Below, one piece after another: positions 20,646-31,154 of a stretch of 64,000 nucleotides of DNA (its first letter is position 1; every line of letters begins with the position of its first letter). The position numbers and the translations under genes are program-made. Origin of the DNA: Ascarosepion bandense (lineage: Eukaryota > Mollusca > Cephalopoda > Sepiida > Sepiidae); assembly GCA_037127315.1 (NCBI GenBank), contig JBBBDQ010001294.1, positions 2,691,001 to 2,755,000 on the forward strand, in the 5' to 3' direction. The notes under the pieces were generated by a model. The model saw nothing but the letters and a program-made list of their open reading frames with translations, did not search any database and was not told the origin of the DNA.

Positions 20646-20907
20646 AAAAATGTAAGTATTTCAAACTATCTCTATTTGTCTGCCACCATATATCCCTTCT
20701 GTGAATAACGGACTCTCTTACTTCTGTTTTAAACATTTTGAATATTATTTTTTGTGTCAGATCTGTTGTATAAAAAGTTTTACTTCGTGACAGTTCGTTG
20801 ATATCACGTATATTACCCCTGTGTTCCTTCGTCATTAATCTTCTTGGCATGGATAAAACAACTGGTCATTTTCACTCCGAAGCTCCTTTCACTGAGAATG
20901 ATCAGTC

Positions 20908-21200
20908 AGGCAATTAATTGCCATAAGTGATGAACGTTTGGGAGATCATGTCTCTTTTGAGCTGTCACTGACTAGACAGAAGATTTTCCTGCAGTAGGTT
21001 GCTATTTCTTCGGTTTACAAGCAATACTACAGAGCCCAATCTATCCTGCTATTCAACCCATAACTGGAAGGAGAAAAGATAAATTAATACCTTTCCCAAG
21101 GGTATTTGTGTGTAAGTAAATGCAATGTATTTAACTGGAATTCGAACACGGCACTCCAATTTCTCATTCCGAGCCGATATTCATTGCTTCACAACAGTGA
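20908..21200 (-). mobile_element. T1 SINE, near full length
   Basis: On the minus strand it has a tRNA-like head ending in the B box GTTCGAATTCC, the body (CCCTTGGGAAAGGTATTAAT) and the terminus at 20908. Confidence 0.85.
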
Positions 21201-21775
21201 ACATTTCTCAATGGCGTTCGCCAGTCATGTAGACCAGTTGAGGTTGATGTTAATCAAGTTTAAAAATTACTTAGGGATAATCGATACTATATGACATGCG
21301 TATCGGTAGAATATGATATATAAATTTCTATCTATCAATGTTGTCACAATATGGCATATTTAAAAATAACAGTGATAAAGAAAAAGCATTGGGAAACCAA
21401 ATGAGATTGGCCAAGGTGTGCGTCTAGACGCGTCGAACGCCAGAAATTCTAAAATGAATAATAAATAAACTTAGTGCTTCGACATTTTCATCGTTTTCTC
21501 TTGGTGCATGATTGCAATTGTTATTTACATTTATAACACCCCTCCCCATACACATATATAACTCCACTAATAAGAATGTTAAGTCTGATGAAGTCTTTTA
21601 AAAGAAAATATAAATTTTCCCGTTTTTTATTCAATTACCTAGCTAATGTACTCAAAATATCAAAATCAAATACTGAAAAACATTTTTCTCTCATGGTCAT
21701 GTGAGTCGCTTTCGTGTGTAGCTTCCACATCAGTTAAATGAAAAATCCTATTTAAACATTCCATTTTTAAACAAA
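21201..21775. other. No feature recognised
   Basis: AT-rich. The CATTTTTAAACAAATTATG word at the end is the junction with LINE-A. Confidence 0.5.
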
Positions 21776-21777
21776 TT

Positions 21778-22484
21778 ATGTTTTTTCCGCCTGAATCCAT
21801 CCTGCATATATACAAATCAACCATTCGTCCATGCATGGAATACTGCTGCCATATATGGTCAAGCGTCCCTGCTGTTCATCTCAGTGTTCTTGACAGGCTG
21901 CAAAGGAGAATCAGTAATGTGACAGGTACCGATTTGGCGGGTCAACTCCAGCCACTTTCCCACCGACGGGATGTGGCTTCCCTTTGTCTGTTCTATAAAT
22001 ACTTTCATGGCTTCTGCTCCAACGAACTTAAATCGCTGGTGCCTCTGCAACAGGTGTTTACTCGTGCAACCAGATTGGCAACTGGGTCTCACCCATTCAC
22101 ATTTAGATCAATTGCAGACGACAATTCTACTCCTACAGCTTCTTTTCTCGCACTTCCTGCCTGTGGAACTCTCTTCCATATTCTTGCTTTCCTGACGACT
22201 ACAACCTCCAGAAATTTAAATGCAATGTCAATACTCATCTTTTAACCACTTGACTTTAATTCTTTCTTCACCACCCTGTATATCTTTTCCTTTCTCTCCA
22301 TCTTTGCAACTGTCACCATACCTGTACTCCCATCCTTCTCTTGCTCCTTTCTAACTGGTTCGTCTTTCTCTTCACTCTCTTCTACTTAATCTTTTTACTC
22401 TTATGTAGCCCCCTGCACATTAGTGGCGTTACCGCCTTGTTCGGGGTGATACGATTTAAAAAAAAAAACAAAAAAAAAAAAACA
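21778..22484 (+). mobile_element. LINE-A, 5'-truncated
   Basis: The frame at 21778-22245 starts in FPPESILHIYKSTIRPCMEY and passes through RRDVASLCLFYKYFHGFCSN and LKSLVPL. It loses the conserved C-terminal frame after ATGSHPFTF (a deletion near 22105). The 3' UTR ends ACCGCCTTGTTCGGGGTGAT plus a long A-rich tail to 22484. The RT core with YADD is absent. Confidence 0.85.
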
Positions 22485-23065
22485 AATACCTTATAACAGC
22501 TCAGAATAAAAACCATTGCAAAATGAGCCACAAGTATATCTAGTCTACATCTAAAGAGGCTGATGCTGTGTCTCTGGTTGTATTGGAAGCGAGTCCTCTA
22601 CGATAATCTTCCTTTAAAGAACCAAACGATTTTTAAGTACTACTTTGTTAGACTAACTAAAAGCAAAAAGTGAGTAGAAATAATTAAGGCTAAAGGTACA
22701 TCAGAATAATACGAGATTGTGTATTACTTTGATTAACAGGAAAGTGATTGAAACGTTTTCACTCCCCTTTATTTTCAGTAAATATTATACATGCATTAGT
22801 TAAGAATCGTTTTTATTGTCACTAGAAAACTGAGAAAAGTACCTAGTGCAGTTTTTTAATAAGAAAGACAAATTATTCTGGGAGGATAGAATAATGAAGT
22901 TGGCTAAAATAATGTAGAAAAAGTAGAAAATGATATCTATGTTGTTTAACAATGTTGAAAACACATTTTATCTATCATTTTTACTTAATAAGCCAATTTA
23001 ATAAAATATTGATTTTTAACAGGATGATACCAAATTCTCTTTCTCGCTGATTTTATAATCAACAA
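22485..23065. other. AT-rich, no feature recognised
   Basis: No repeats or coding signals. Confidence 0.5.
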
Positions 23066-23069
23066 AAGA

Positions 23070-23182
23070 TTCTGACTCGAGGGACAACCTCTTCTGACTC
23101 GAGGGACAACCTTTTCTAACTCGAGGGACAACCTCTTCTGACTCGAGGGACAACCTCTTCTGACTCGAGGGACAACCTCTTC
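23070..23182. repeat. 22-bp minisatellite, 5 copies
   Basis: TTCTGACTCGAGGGACAACC plus TC repeated five times with only two substitutions (third copy), so a young array. The minus-strand 73-codon frame over it is an artefact. Confidence 0.95.
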
Positions 23183-23329
23183 AACGACATGCAATACGGA
23201 TTTCACTTAACTCAGTCTACAACTGATATCTTATGAATATCTGTGCTTATTGTACAACGGTATATGAGTCCATCTCCAAAACTCTAGATGACTAGAGTCT
23301 GGCAACTGATCTTTCTTCTGACCTGACTT

Positions 23330-24178
23330 TAACAGCTCCTGCCATCATCTATGTGTTGATCCTGGATTTTCAATTATTGGTATTAATGGTGTTCTCTCTG
23401 GGAGGCATCGTGTTTTGGATACCTTTCGGGAATTAAGCTCAGTCCAGACCTCAAGTGAAACTCGTTTTATATGCACTCTTGTGCAAATTAAATGAAACAA
23501 CTGCTTTAGTTTCTTTTCTTTTACCATATGGTCAGTTTAAGACCCACTGGAATGACAGGATGTAATCGCTTCCTATATTTTACTCAGATTGAATCATTTG
23601 CAGTGGTGTGCACTAATACGAATCTATTTTCGGGATGTATGATGAAATTTGTTTGGCCTTGAAAAATATTGCTTCAACCGTGATTGCATCAGATTTTTAT
23701 CACATGCAGACACTATTGTCTCCACTGTCAATTAGTTGTCCTACAGACATTGCCTGCGATTGACGTTGCTCGAAAGAAGCGTACAAAAAATTTAACGCTG
23801 CATGAACACACTAGCAAGCCTTACAAAGAGATCGCTGATATTGTCGGTGTCAGCCTTTCATTACTCTATTGCTATTTTCCCAGAAAGTTTACAAACGAAC
23901 TATTTTCCTTAGTCCCACCAGTTTTGATTTTTATGTCTAAGACCTGTCATTCTATGCTCATTTAGCAAACCACTTCGTATTCACGAATGAGATTAAGTTC
24001 CGTGTTCAGAAATTTAAATGAAATGTCAATCGATATCTTCTGTCTTATATGTTCTTGTCTTTTATTGTTCTTGCTCCTTAATAGTAATTTATTCTCTCTT
24101 TTCTTTAAAATTCAGAAATTCCTAGTATCTTAGTGGCTTCATTACCATGGTTTGGATAAAATGGTTTTTAAAAAATTC
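23330..24178 (+). mobile_element. LINE-A, heavily decayed
   Basis: Faint collinearity with LINE-A: a CCAGACCTCAAGTG word (the 'DLKW' region), a YFPRKFTNELFSLVPP frame at about 23870-23920 (the 'YFHGFCSDELRSLVPP' region), AATTTAAATGAAATGTCAAT (the C-terminus), and an end AGTGGCTTCATTACC..TTTGG plus A-rich tail. Interrupted by the transposase-like segment. Confidence 0.45.
23750..23870 (+). pseudogene. Tc1/mariner-like helix-turn-helix fragment inside LINE-A debris
   Basis: Within one 93-codon frame (23684-23965), residues about 28-61 read RKKRTKNLTLHEHTSKPYKE and then IADIVGVSLSLL. That is the pattern of the N-terminal helix-turn-helix of Tc1/mariner-type transposases (basic run, then E-I-A-x-x-V-G-V-S). 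It passes without a stop into LINE-A-like sequence. Only this scrap is present, with no DDE region. Confidence 0.45.
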
Positions 24179-24179
24179 T

Positions 24180-24498
24180 ATTAACAAAAATTTAACTTTA
24201 GTTTCATGAAGTACTTCTAGTGGATGAAACATGTTGTACGGATTTTCCCCTTTATCATTCAATTGCTTAACAGTGTTCCGATACAGAGAAATTTATATAT
24301 AAATTCTCCAATTGTTTTGCCAGGGAAAATAATCAGAATTAGATTAAGTCCTTTTGAGGCTGAAACATATTACACAGAAGTTTTTCGACTTTGTTATTCA
24401 TTTGCGTAACCTATTTCTGATATACAGAAATTGATATATTATATTCTCCAATTAGTCTCTCCTGTAAATAATACATATCACACTTTTCTTCTTTATGT
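24180..24498. other. No feature recognised
   Basis: AT-rich. It has two similar 'ATACAGAAATT..ATATATT..TTCTCCAATT' stretches about 150 bp apart (24280 and 24420), a faint tandem duplication. Confidence 0.45.
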
Positions 24499-24499
24499 A

Positions 24500-25050
24500 C
24501 CGTATCCCTTCAGGACGTAGGGGATCATGGACTTCCACTTGACCCTGTCCCTTCTTGCTCTTAATGTTTCCCTTTTGCTATCTCTCCCAAACCCCGCTTC
24601 ACCATCGATTTGCTCAAGCCTATCAAATATGTCTCGCGTTTCTTTTCCCTATCTTTCTTTACCTCTATCCACTCTTTGTGTATTAGATTCTCCAGACCCT
24701 CCTTCCTCATTACGTGTCCCATGATTCTCAGCTGTCTCTTCATGATGTTAAGAATGAGTTTTCTTCTCGTTTGCATCCTCTTCAACATCTCGCCGTTGCT
24801 CACGTGATCGGTCCATGATATCCTCAGCATCCTTCTGTAGAACCACATTTCTGTTGCTTCGAGCCTTTCCTTCATCTTTGAGAAGATTATTCAATATTCG
24901 CTCACATACAGAAGGATAGATATCATGTAGCAGTCCAGCGCTCATTTCTTTATTTCTAATGAAATTATCCAGTCTCTTAGCACACTGATTAGCATTTGAA
25001 ATTCGTATTTGGCCATGCCAATCCGTCTTCAGATTTGAAAGTCGCATTAC
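24500..25050 (-). mobile_element. LINE-B C-terminal region and 3' end
   Basis: The minus-strand frame at 24561-24875 reads ERLEATEMWFYRRMLRISWT, then RRKLILNIMKRQLRIMGHVM and RKEGLENL, the conserved C-terminal tail of RTE-like LINEs. The frame at 24748-25047 covers the more N-terminal part after a frameshift (ARSNRNVVLQKDAEDI is the shifted reading of the same bases). The element ends at the GTCCTGAAGGG terminus near 24500. No RT core. Confidence 0.8.
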
Positions 25051-25620
25051 AGAATTATATATCTAAAAAATATTTAAAGCCATAAAACGATTTTCCTGTA
25101 TGGAAATGGTTCACTCTTCAAATAATGCATTCGTTTTGATAAAGATCATTCTAAAAATTAAATAATCTGCCTGTGTTTCATTAAAAGTTTAAGTCTAATA
25201 TTTTTAATCAAATTCTTTTGTCCATTTCTAATCGCATCTTTATTTGATGTAGATATTTTCTTTTTCATTTTAAGAGATTAATTTATGGCTTGGAGGTTCT
25301 GATCAAGTTTGTTTCAAATGAAAGATATAAAAAGTTTGGTGGGTCGTGCTAAAACACTTTGAATATCATGATTATTATCAGAGTCTATCAAAAAGATTTC
25401 ACAGAATCGTAAAGAGTCACTTCACTGACTACATTAAAACTCTGTAAAATTGAATGCAATAGAAGTGATAGATAAAAATATTACATGTTTTAATATTCAA
25501 TAATAATTCACACCCACACATATGCACAAACACATGCATGCACATACACAGATACACATACACAAATACAGAACTGTTCATATCTGCATTATACCTTTTT
25601 TTTAAATATTATATTATAAT
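25051..25620. other. AT-rich; CA-rich patch at 25508-25570
   Basis: No gene. The patch is an impure (CA)n-type microsatellite (CACACCCACACATATGCACA). Confidence 0.5.
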
Positions 25621-25628
25621 GTTCACTA

Positions 25629-26245
25629 ATGCAAATTGCAAAAATCAAGCAAGTACAGAAATTGAAATATCTCGGAAGTGTTTTAACAGAGGACAGAAAG
25701 AGTGACACTGAGATCCGAAGATTTATTAGGATGGCCAAAGACGCATTCCAAAAACTAAGCAAAGTATTAAGAAATAGAAAAATTTCGTTAGAAACAAAGG
25801 AAAGATTACTGAACTGTTACGTGATATCTGTCCTCGTGTATGACAGCAACTGCTGGACAATCTTCTCACAGAGGAAGAAGAGACTTGAGGTAACAGAAAT
25901 GTGGTTCTACAGAAAGATGCTGAGAATACCAAGCACCGAATATGTGAGCAACAATAACGTTTTGAAGAAAACGGAAACAAAATAAATAGGGAAGAAGCAT
26001 TTGAAATGTCATGTAATGAGAAAGAAGGGCTTGGAAAACCAATACTCACAGGACAGATTGAGAGGAAAGAAGGACAGAGGAAAGCCATGCGTAACATACT
26101 TGATGAGCTTAAGCAGATAGATGGTAGAACAGAGTTTTGGGGAAATAACAAAAAGATACAACTTATTAATAGCTACAAGAGACAGAAGATGTGAAGGACC
26201 ATGATTGCCTACATCCTGAAATGACACGGCACATAAAGAAGAATA
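25629..26245 (+). mobile_element. LINE-B C-terminal region, well preserved
   Basis: The frame at 25629-25985 reads LKYLGSVLTEDRKSDTEIRR, then MAKDAFQKLSKVLRNRKISL, NCYVISVLVYDSNCW and EVTEMWFYRKMLRIPSTEYV, ending in a stop. A second frame from 26006 continues the tail, and the end is ATCCTGAAATGACACGGCAC with AAAGAAGAA. This is the connection-to-C-terminus region of an RTE-like RT ORF. The copy is 5'-truncated and broken by one frameshift. Confidence 0.85.
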
Positions 26246-26359
26246 TATGCACAAACATACAAACACACATATTTAAATGTGAAAAGATACAACATATACA
26301 CAAATTGTTATATTATGCTTCATGTCTGCTTCAATTAGCTCTTAATATAATATTATTAT

Positions 26360-26900
26360 TGTTCTATGTGTCGTGTACTTTCAGGACATAAACGATCATG
26401 TCCTTCCACTTTTCCCTATCCTTTGTTGCTCTTAAAATCGCTTCTCCTGTATTCCACTCAATTCCTACTCCATCAACTATCTGTTCAATGTGCTGTTTTC
26501 CCTTGTCCCTCTTTTCCTCTATCTCATGAGCATCGGGTTCTCCAAGCCCTCCTTCCTCAACACATGTCCCAAAAACTTCAGCTGTTAAGTATCAGTTTCA
26601 TTTTTGTGTCCATCCACTCCAAATCTTGTCATTGCATGTATTCTCCGTCCATGACATCCTCAGCATCCTTCTGTAGAACCACATTTTAGTTGCTTCAAGT
26701 TTTTCCTTTATCTTTGATGAGATTGTCCAGCATTCGATGCCATATTGAAGGGCAGACATAACATAACAATCTACTACTCTCTTTTTTCATTTCCAGTGAA
26801 ATTTCCCTGTCTGTTAACACTCTACTCAGCTTCTGGAATGCATCCTTAGCCATGTCAATGTGCCTTCAGATCTCCATATCTCACTTTATGTCCTCTAGTT
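26360..26900 (-). mobile_element. LINE-B C-terminal region, diverged
   Basis: The reverse complement of GTGTACTTTCAGGACATAAA is the LINE-B terminus. 26660-26700 carries CTTCTGTAGAACCACATTT (the reverse complement of the EMWFYR codons), and the fragment ends near the 'KLSRVL' block at about 26830. It lies tail to tail with the previous copy, 115 bp apart. Confidence 0.75.
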
Positions 26901-27430
26901 ATGAATCAGTTATAATAAATTTAATATATGAGAAACAGAAATTGAACAATAGAAAAGGTTGATCAAACAGTAGTTTTGACCAATGAAACGAAAATATCAA
27001 AACGAAAACTCAAGTCATATTCTTAAATAGCTTCATCAGATTGAAACTGTTATATAAATGTCATGCATGGTGCCAAATCTGTTCAGATAAAATTAAACAT
27101 TCAGCCGTATGCAACCACTTTCTAATATCAATTGTTAAAATGAATTTTGAGTGAATGAAGCCTGAAGGCCTTAGCAGGAACTATCCTTCTTAGAACATTG
27201 TGAACTGGCACTACAGATGTACAAAGAACAGTAAATAGAACCAAATAGCAGGTATATACACAAATATATACATCGCAAATCATAACTTTGTTGTACTTTT
27301 ATTAACTATGAATTTTATATTTAGTAATGTATATATGCCAACAGACACGCACATATGTAGACACACATTTAGACATCCCTGCCCATAGCTTCATCGTATC
27401 ACTTGATTATTAACATAGTATTCAAAACTG
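26901..27430. other. No feature recognised
   Basis: AT-rich with CA-rich words near 27340. No gene. Confidence 0.5.
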
Positions 27431-27434
27431 CATA

Positions 27435-28045
27435 TAAACAGATATAAAGTGGAAAGACTATATTGAATCCATTTCCAGGTCAGCTGCAAAAAAAAAGATA
27501 ATTTTTCACTCCAAAATTTTTCTTCCATGCTTAGAAAATTACTGCCACATTTGATCTAGTGCTCCTGATATTCACTTGATAAAATCTAAAGAAGAATCAG
27601 CAATATTATTAACCCTGTTCTGTCATTTCGGCTTCGCTCATTTTCCCATTGACGTAAGGTTGCCTCCCTGTGCCTTTGCTATAAATACTTTCATGGCAAT
27701 TATTCGAATAAACTTTTCATTATGGTTCCTGATTTTTGAATTTAAGTGCAGTAATAGACTGATGTTGAAATCTTGTTAATTTAAAATTGTGCCGGTTAAA
27801 TGTAACCATAAATTCTCCCACTTATCAAGTGTGGAACTCTTTTCTGGCTCCATACTTTCCAGCCAATTTTAATCTGCAAAAATTTAAACGCAATGTCAAT
27901 CGCTATCTACTTCTTTCTGATTAATCTTTTCACTTCCTGTTAATTAACAATGTTTCTGTTCCTAATTCTTTCACTCCCAGTAATCCCTTGTGTGTTAGTG
28001 GCTATACTGTCTTACTTGTGGATAAATTGATTTAAAAAGGTACAT
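27435..28045 (+). mobile_element. LINE-A, old subfamily, 5'-truncated
   Basis: GATATAAAGTGGAAAGACTA (the DLKWxDY codons) is followed by diverged 'ILPCLENYCHIWSSAPDIH', then AAATACTTTCATGGC, AAATTTAAACGCAATGTCAA and a terminal TTAGTGGCTATACTGTCTTA plus A-rich tail. Frames are broken throughout. Closest to the minus-strand copy at 33950-34602. Confidence 0.7.
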
Positions 28046-28131
28046 ATAGGTACACACAAATGTAAACATTGCATTTCATAGCTGCATTGTGCTTCTACTC
28101 ATTATGCTCTCTATTATAATAAAGACAACTT

Positions 28132-28150
28132 TATATATATATATATATAC
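28132..28150. repeat. (TA)n microsatellite
   Basis: Short TA run before the T4 inverted repeat, preceded by the recurrent TATTATAATAAAGAC word. Confidence 0.85.
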
Positions 28151-28500
28151 CTGCCTAATTATTTACGATAAAATTTTATTACAGAAATGTGTGTCATTTA
28201 GCAGGATTTGAACCTGCGACCCCTATTGAAAATTGTATTATATAGGTTTGATTTGACTTCGTATAGACTGTTCATCATTCATGGTCGAGAGGTCTAAGAC
28301 GCGCCAGATCAATTGGTGGCTTCCTCTATGTGGATAGGAGTCGCAGGTTCGAATCCTGTCGGATGACAAACATTTCTGTAACAAAAATTTATCGTAAATA
28401 ATCAGGCTGGTAGAAATAAATATATATATACTATTTCATTATAAACAGAATATCTAATTAAATATGAGTATCGACCAAAAATAATGTTCAGGCAAATAAT
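28150..28500 (+). mobile_element. T4 element: tRNA-Leu-like SINE folded into an inverted repeat
   Basis: 28281-28356 resembles a leucine-type tRNA with a long variable arm: ATGGTCGAGAGGTCTAAGAC is a good A box and GCAGGTTCGAATCCTG a good B box. The right part (28340-28415, ATAGGAGTCGCAGGTTCGAA ... AAATAATCAGGCTGG) is matched in reverse at 28153-28232 (CCTGCCTAATTATTTACG ... GATTTGAACCTGCGACCCC), giving arms of about 75 bp. The 3' part (GAGTATCGACCAAAAATAAT) matches the copies at 43.8 and 45.4 kb. Not a functional tRNA gene, because the acceptor stem pairs poorly. Confidence 0.7.
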
Positions 28501-28785
28501 TTCAAATTGTCAGTTGTTTATAACCATTTCGTTAATCTTCGTTAATTTCTGTAATATACACATTTATTTAGTGTATTGAGGCAGCAGATAATTTTGTAAA
28601 CATATATTGTTAAATAAAACAGACAATGAATGTTTATTATGCTTAATCATGAGCCACTCTAAGCATCGTATTTTGGCTTTAATTTCAAGAGAAAATAAAG
28701 ACAAAAATTGTCAAACATTTGGACATTTTTTATTATGCTAATTCTAAGTTTTTGGCTCACATGAGCCATCTTCAGAGAGGGTACA
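28501..28785. other. AT-rich, no feature recognised
   Basis: A TTTGGCTCACATGAGCCATC partial palindrome lies near 28760. Nothing else. Confidence 0.45.
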
Positions 28786-28809
28786 TATATCTATATATAT
28801 ATATATATA

Positions 28810-28995
28810 ATCATCCGAAGACACTCCTGTTTCACACCTCATCAGTACAATTAGACATCTGATTGCGTCCAGCTAGGATTGAAACCTGACCAATTTGACA
28901 ACAGTTGGCAATTTTACCTCTAAGCTATAGTTGATTTGTAGAGGAATGCAGATTTTAGTGTGTTATATATACAATGTAAACACATGCCAGTAGCC
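28810..28995 (-). mobile_element. T3 tRNA-like SINE fragment
   Basis: Collinear with the minus copies at 32.9 and 33.2 kb: CACTCCTGTTTCAC, TAGACATCTGATTGCGTCC, GATTGAAACCTGACCAATTT, CCTCTAAGCTATAG. On the minus strand the A-box part is CTATAGCTTAGAGGT. Confidence 0.6.
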
Positions 28996-29013
28996 AGTAT
29001 ATAGTATTGTTTA

Positions 29014-29350
29014 CTTACTTAGTTTTTGGTTATAATAAAATTAGACCAGTGCACATTTGTATTAAAAAGTGTTCAATACAATTATATTGTAAAACCTTTG
29101 AATGTTTTTCATTTGTAAACGAGTTATTACGTTATTACGCGACTTAGGTTTCTACCATGAGTGGTATCTAAGGACACCACTCACGGTAGAAACCTAAGTC
29201 GCGTAATAACGTAATAAAACCTTTGAATGTTTTTCATTTGTAAACGAGTTATTACACGACCTAGATTTCTACCGTGAGTGGTGTCCTTAGATACCACTCA
29301 TGGTAGAAACCTAAGTCGCGTAATAACGTAATAACTCGTTTACAAATGAA
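29014..29350. mobile_element. Palindromic MITE (family M), nested hairpins
   Basis: 29128-29213 is a near-perfect hairpin with arms of about 37 bp (TACGTTATTACGCGACTTAG ... CTAAGTCGCGTAATAACGTA). The 34-bp stretch 29154-29187 recurs as an exact reverse complement at 29271-29304. TTTTCATTTGTAAACGAGTT at 29230 is mirrored at about 29334-29350, and AACCTTTGAATGTTTTTCAT occurs twice in direct orientation. The left flank (AATTAGACCAGTGCAC...) matches, inverted, the right flank of the copy at 47.2 kb, so the family is wider than the palindrome. Confidence 0.8.
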
Positions 29351-29880
29351 AAAAAAATATATATAGTATGTATAAAAAAATTCAAGTTTTGCAAAAAACA
29401 GATGGCCATTTCAATGAGTGAATTTAGCACGCATCTCATCAGTGATAACAAAACATTATGGGAAGATAAATTTATTTGTTTGTGTATGTGCTAAAAAAGG
29501 AAGTAAGTGTAGGGAAAAAGAAAAAGAAAGAAAGAAAAAAGAAAAGGGAAAATGTGGTAGATTCTTGCTGTTAGAACTTGTAAGTTTGCCCCTTGGTGAC
29601 AGAAGCAAAAAGAGATACATTAAAATAAATCAAAAATAAAAAAAATATATAAGAAAGAAATGGGTAAGACAAAATAATGGTCTTACAAGGTCACAAGGTT
29701 ACAGTTAAAGGGTAACAAATAATGTTAATATCAAAATAAACTGGTTAAATAACTTTAGTTAAAAATTATAAAGGAAGGAAAAGAGATTTAAGAACAGGAA
29801 GTTATTATAAAATATAATTAAATTATATGGCAAATAAGAAGAAAAAACAAATATTTTAAGGAATAAAAATTGTCAGTTCA
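29351..29880. other. A-rich, no feature recognised
   Basis: The frame at 29418-29639 is lysine-rich only because of an A-rich, GAAA-rich stretch. No gene. Confidence 0.5.
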
Positions 29881-29888
29881 GTTCAGGA

Positions 29889-29901
29889 ATATATATATGT
29901 A

Positions 29902-29940
<39 letters not shown>
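29889..29940. repeat. (TA)n microsatellite, interrupted
   Basis: TA runs with ATATGTATATATTATA interruptions. Confidence 0.9.
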
Positions 29941-29941
<1 letters not shown>

Positions 29942-30329
29942 TTCTGTTATACTCAGGAGTGATAACTCGTGAGGAAACAGCTAATAATCCTCTCAAATAT
30001 TTTGTCGCTATTTTTTTTTTTTTGGCAAGAATACATTTGTAGTATATAGTATTCAGTGATTTCTATATTCAAACACACATATATATATATAGACATATAC
30101 ATGTTCAGGTACAGCATACATAGGTGTTTTTTTGTGAAGTTTATTATAATTAGAATGTTTGGATTTTTGAGTCACTACCACAGGCATGTAATATGCTGAA
30201 CTACATTTGATTTTGTTTCAGATATAATTAGGTATGTGCAATTGGATGATTGCTGTGTTTGTCCATAATGGTTTTCCTCATGTGTATATTTTAATCTCTG
30301 AAGGTGTGTGAAGGTGTGTGTATATATGG
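29941..30329. other. No feature recognised
   Basis: AT-rich with a short (TA)n at about 30079-30090 and a T12 run at 30011-30023. Confidence 0.5.
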
Positions 30330-30640
30330 ATAGACTAATTATGTTCTCAATATCAGATTGAGCACTCTAGAGGGAAAATTTTAAAAACAGTAACCATTTC
30401 TACAATTTATGCATTACTCTTCTATCATGAATTGAATTCTCTTGGCTGCTGGTATGTGCATACATTGTGTGCATAACACATTAAAATCTTCTCCTTCTCT
30501 CAGTTATGCACTGATAGCTTAGGGGTAAAATCTCTAACTAATGCCATATCAGCTGAGTTTTGATCCTGGCTGAAAGCAATCAGATGTCTGGCCATACTGC
30601 TGAGCTGTGATACAGCAAAACAGGTTTGTATGGTGCAGCT
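30330..30640 (+). mobile_element. T3 tRNA-like SINE or composite repeat
   Basis: Collinear, inverted, with 32855-33155. It has a leader (GATTGAGCACTCTAGAGGGA, CAATTTATGCATTACTCTTC), a tRNA-like middle (TGATAGCTTAGGGGTAAAAT as A box; GAGTTTTGATCCTGGC as degraded B box) and a tail (GATGTCTGGCCATACTGC, TGTGATACAGCAAAACAGG). Confidence 0.7.
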
Positions 30641-30768
30641 TAGATGTGGCACAAGGCCGAATGTATGGGACACCCAGTAAAGATCAAACTCACTATAAAA
30701 TTGTAACAGGTTCTAGCGTGAAATATTGTTAACGATTACACCACGTCAAGGTGCCCAATGTTGGTATG
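30640..30768 (-). mobile_element. T2 tRNA-like SINE
   Basis: GATGTGGCACAAGGCCGAAT ... AGATCAAACTCACTATAAAA ... TTACACCACGTCAAGGTGCC is the reverse complement of the T2 pattern at 11325 and 13054. Confidence 0.7.
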
Positions 30769-30781
30769 AATGGTGATTTTC

Positions 30782-30898
30782 TAAGTGTAGATGTGGCACA
30801 AGGCCAAAAGTATGGGACACAGTGAGGATTGAACTCACTACTCAATTGCAATGATTCCAGCGAGACAAGCTTGCTAACCATTACACCACCTCAAGCTG
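30782..30898 (-). mobile_element. T2 tRNA-like SINE, second in tandem
   Basis: Same order of words (GATGTGGCACAAGGCCAAAA, GGATTGAACTCACTACTCAA, CGAGACAAGCTTGCTAACC, ACACCACCTCAAG), in direct tandem with the previous copy. Confidence 0.75.
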
Positions 30899-31154
30899 CT
30901 GAAAAAAAGGTTTGTGTGTAGATGACAATATATATGTATTGATTTTATTTAGATTTATCTACACCATTCATATGTACAGATGTAAATTTCAACAAATAGT
31001 TGTAAATGCAATGCATACACATGCACTTCAAAGGTTTGAAGCTGCTGATGAGGTGAAAGACCTTCTTTCAAAAAATATTTACATTTAATTAAGCAAGCAA
31101 ATAAATAATTTTTTTCTTTCTTAACTTTAAATTCTAAATTTCATTAAATACTTG

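Noticed and set aside
22985..23206. 73-codon ORF with a repeated ELEKVVPRVRRGCPSSQ-like peptide
   Set aside because: Minus-strand reading of the 22-bp minisatellite only.
28281..28372. Functional tRNA-Leu gene
   Set aside because: A and B boxes are good, but the acceptor stem pairs poorly and the sequence is embedded in a repeated SINE with inverted arms.
29418..29639. Lysine-rich ORF
   Set aside because: Explained by an A-rich, GAAA-rich stretch with no domain.
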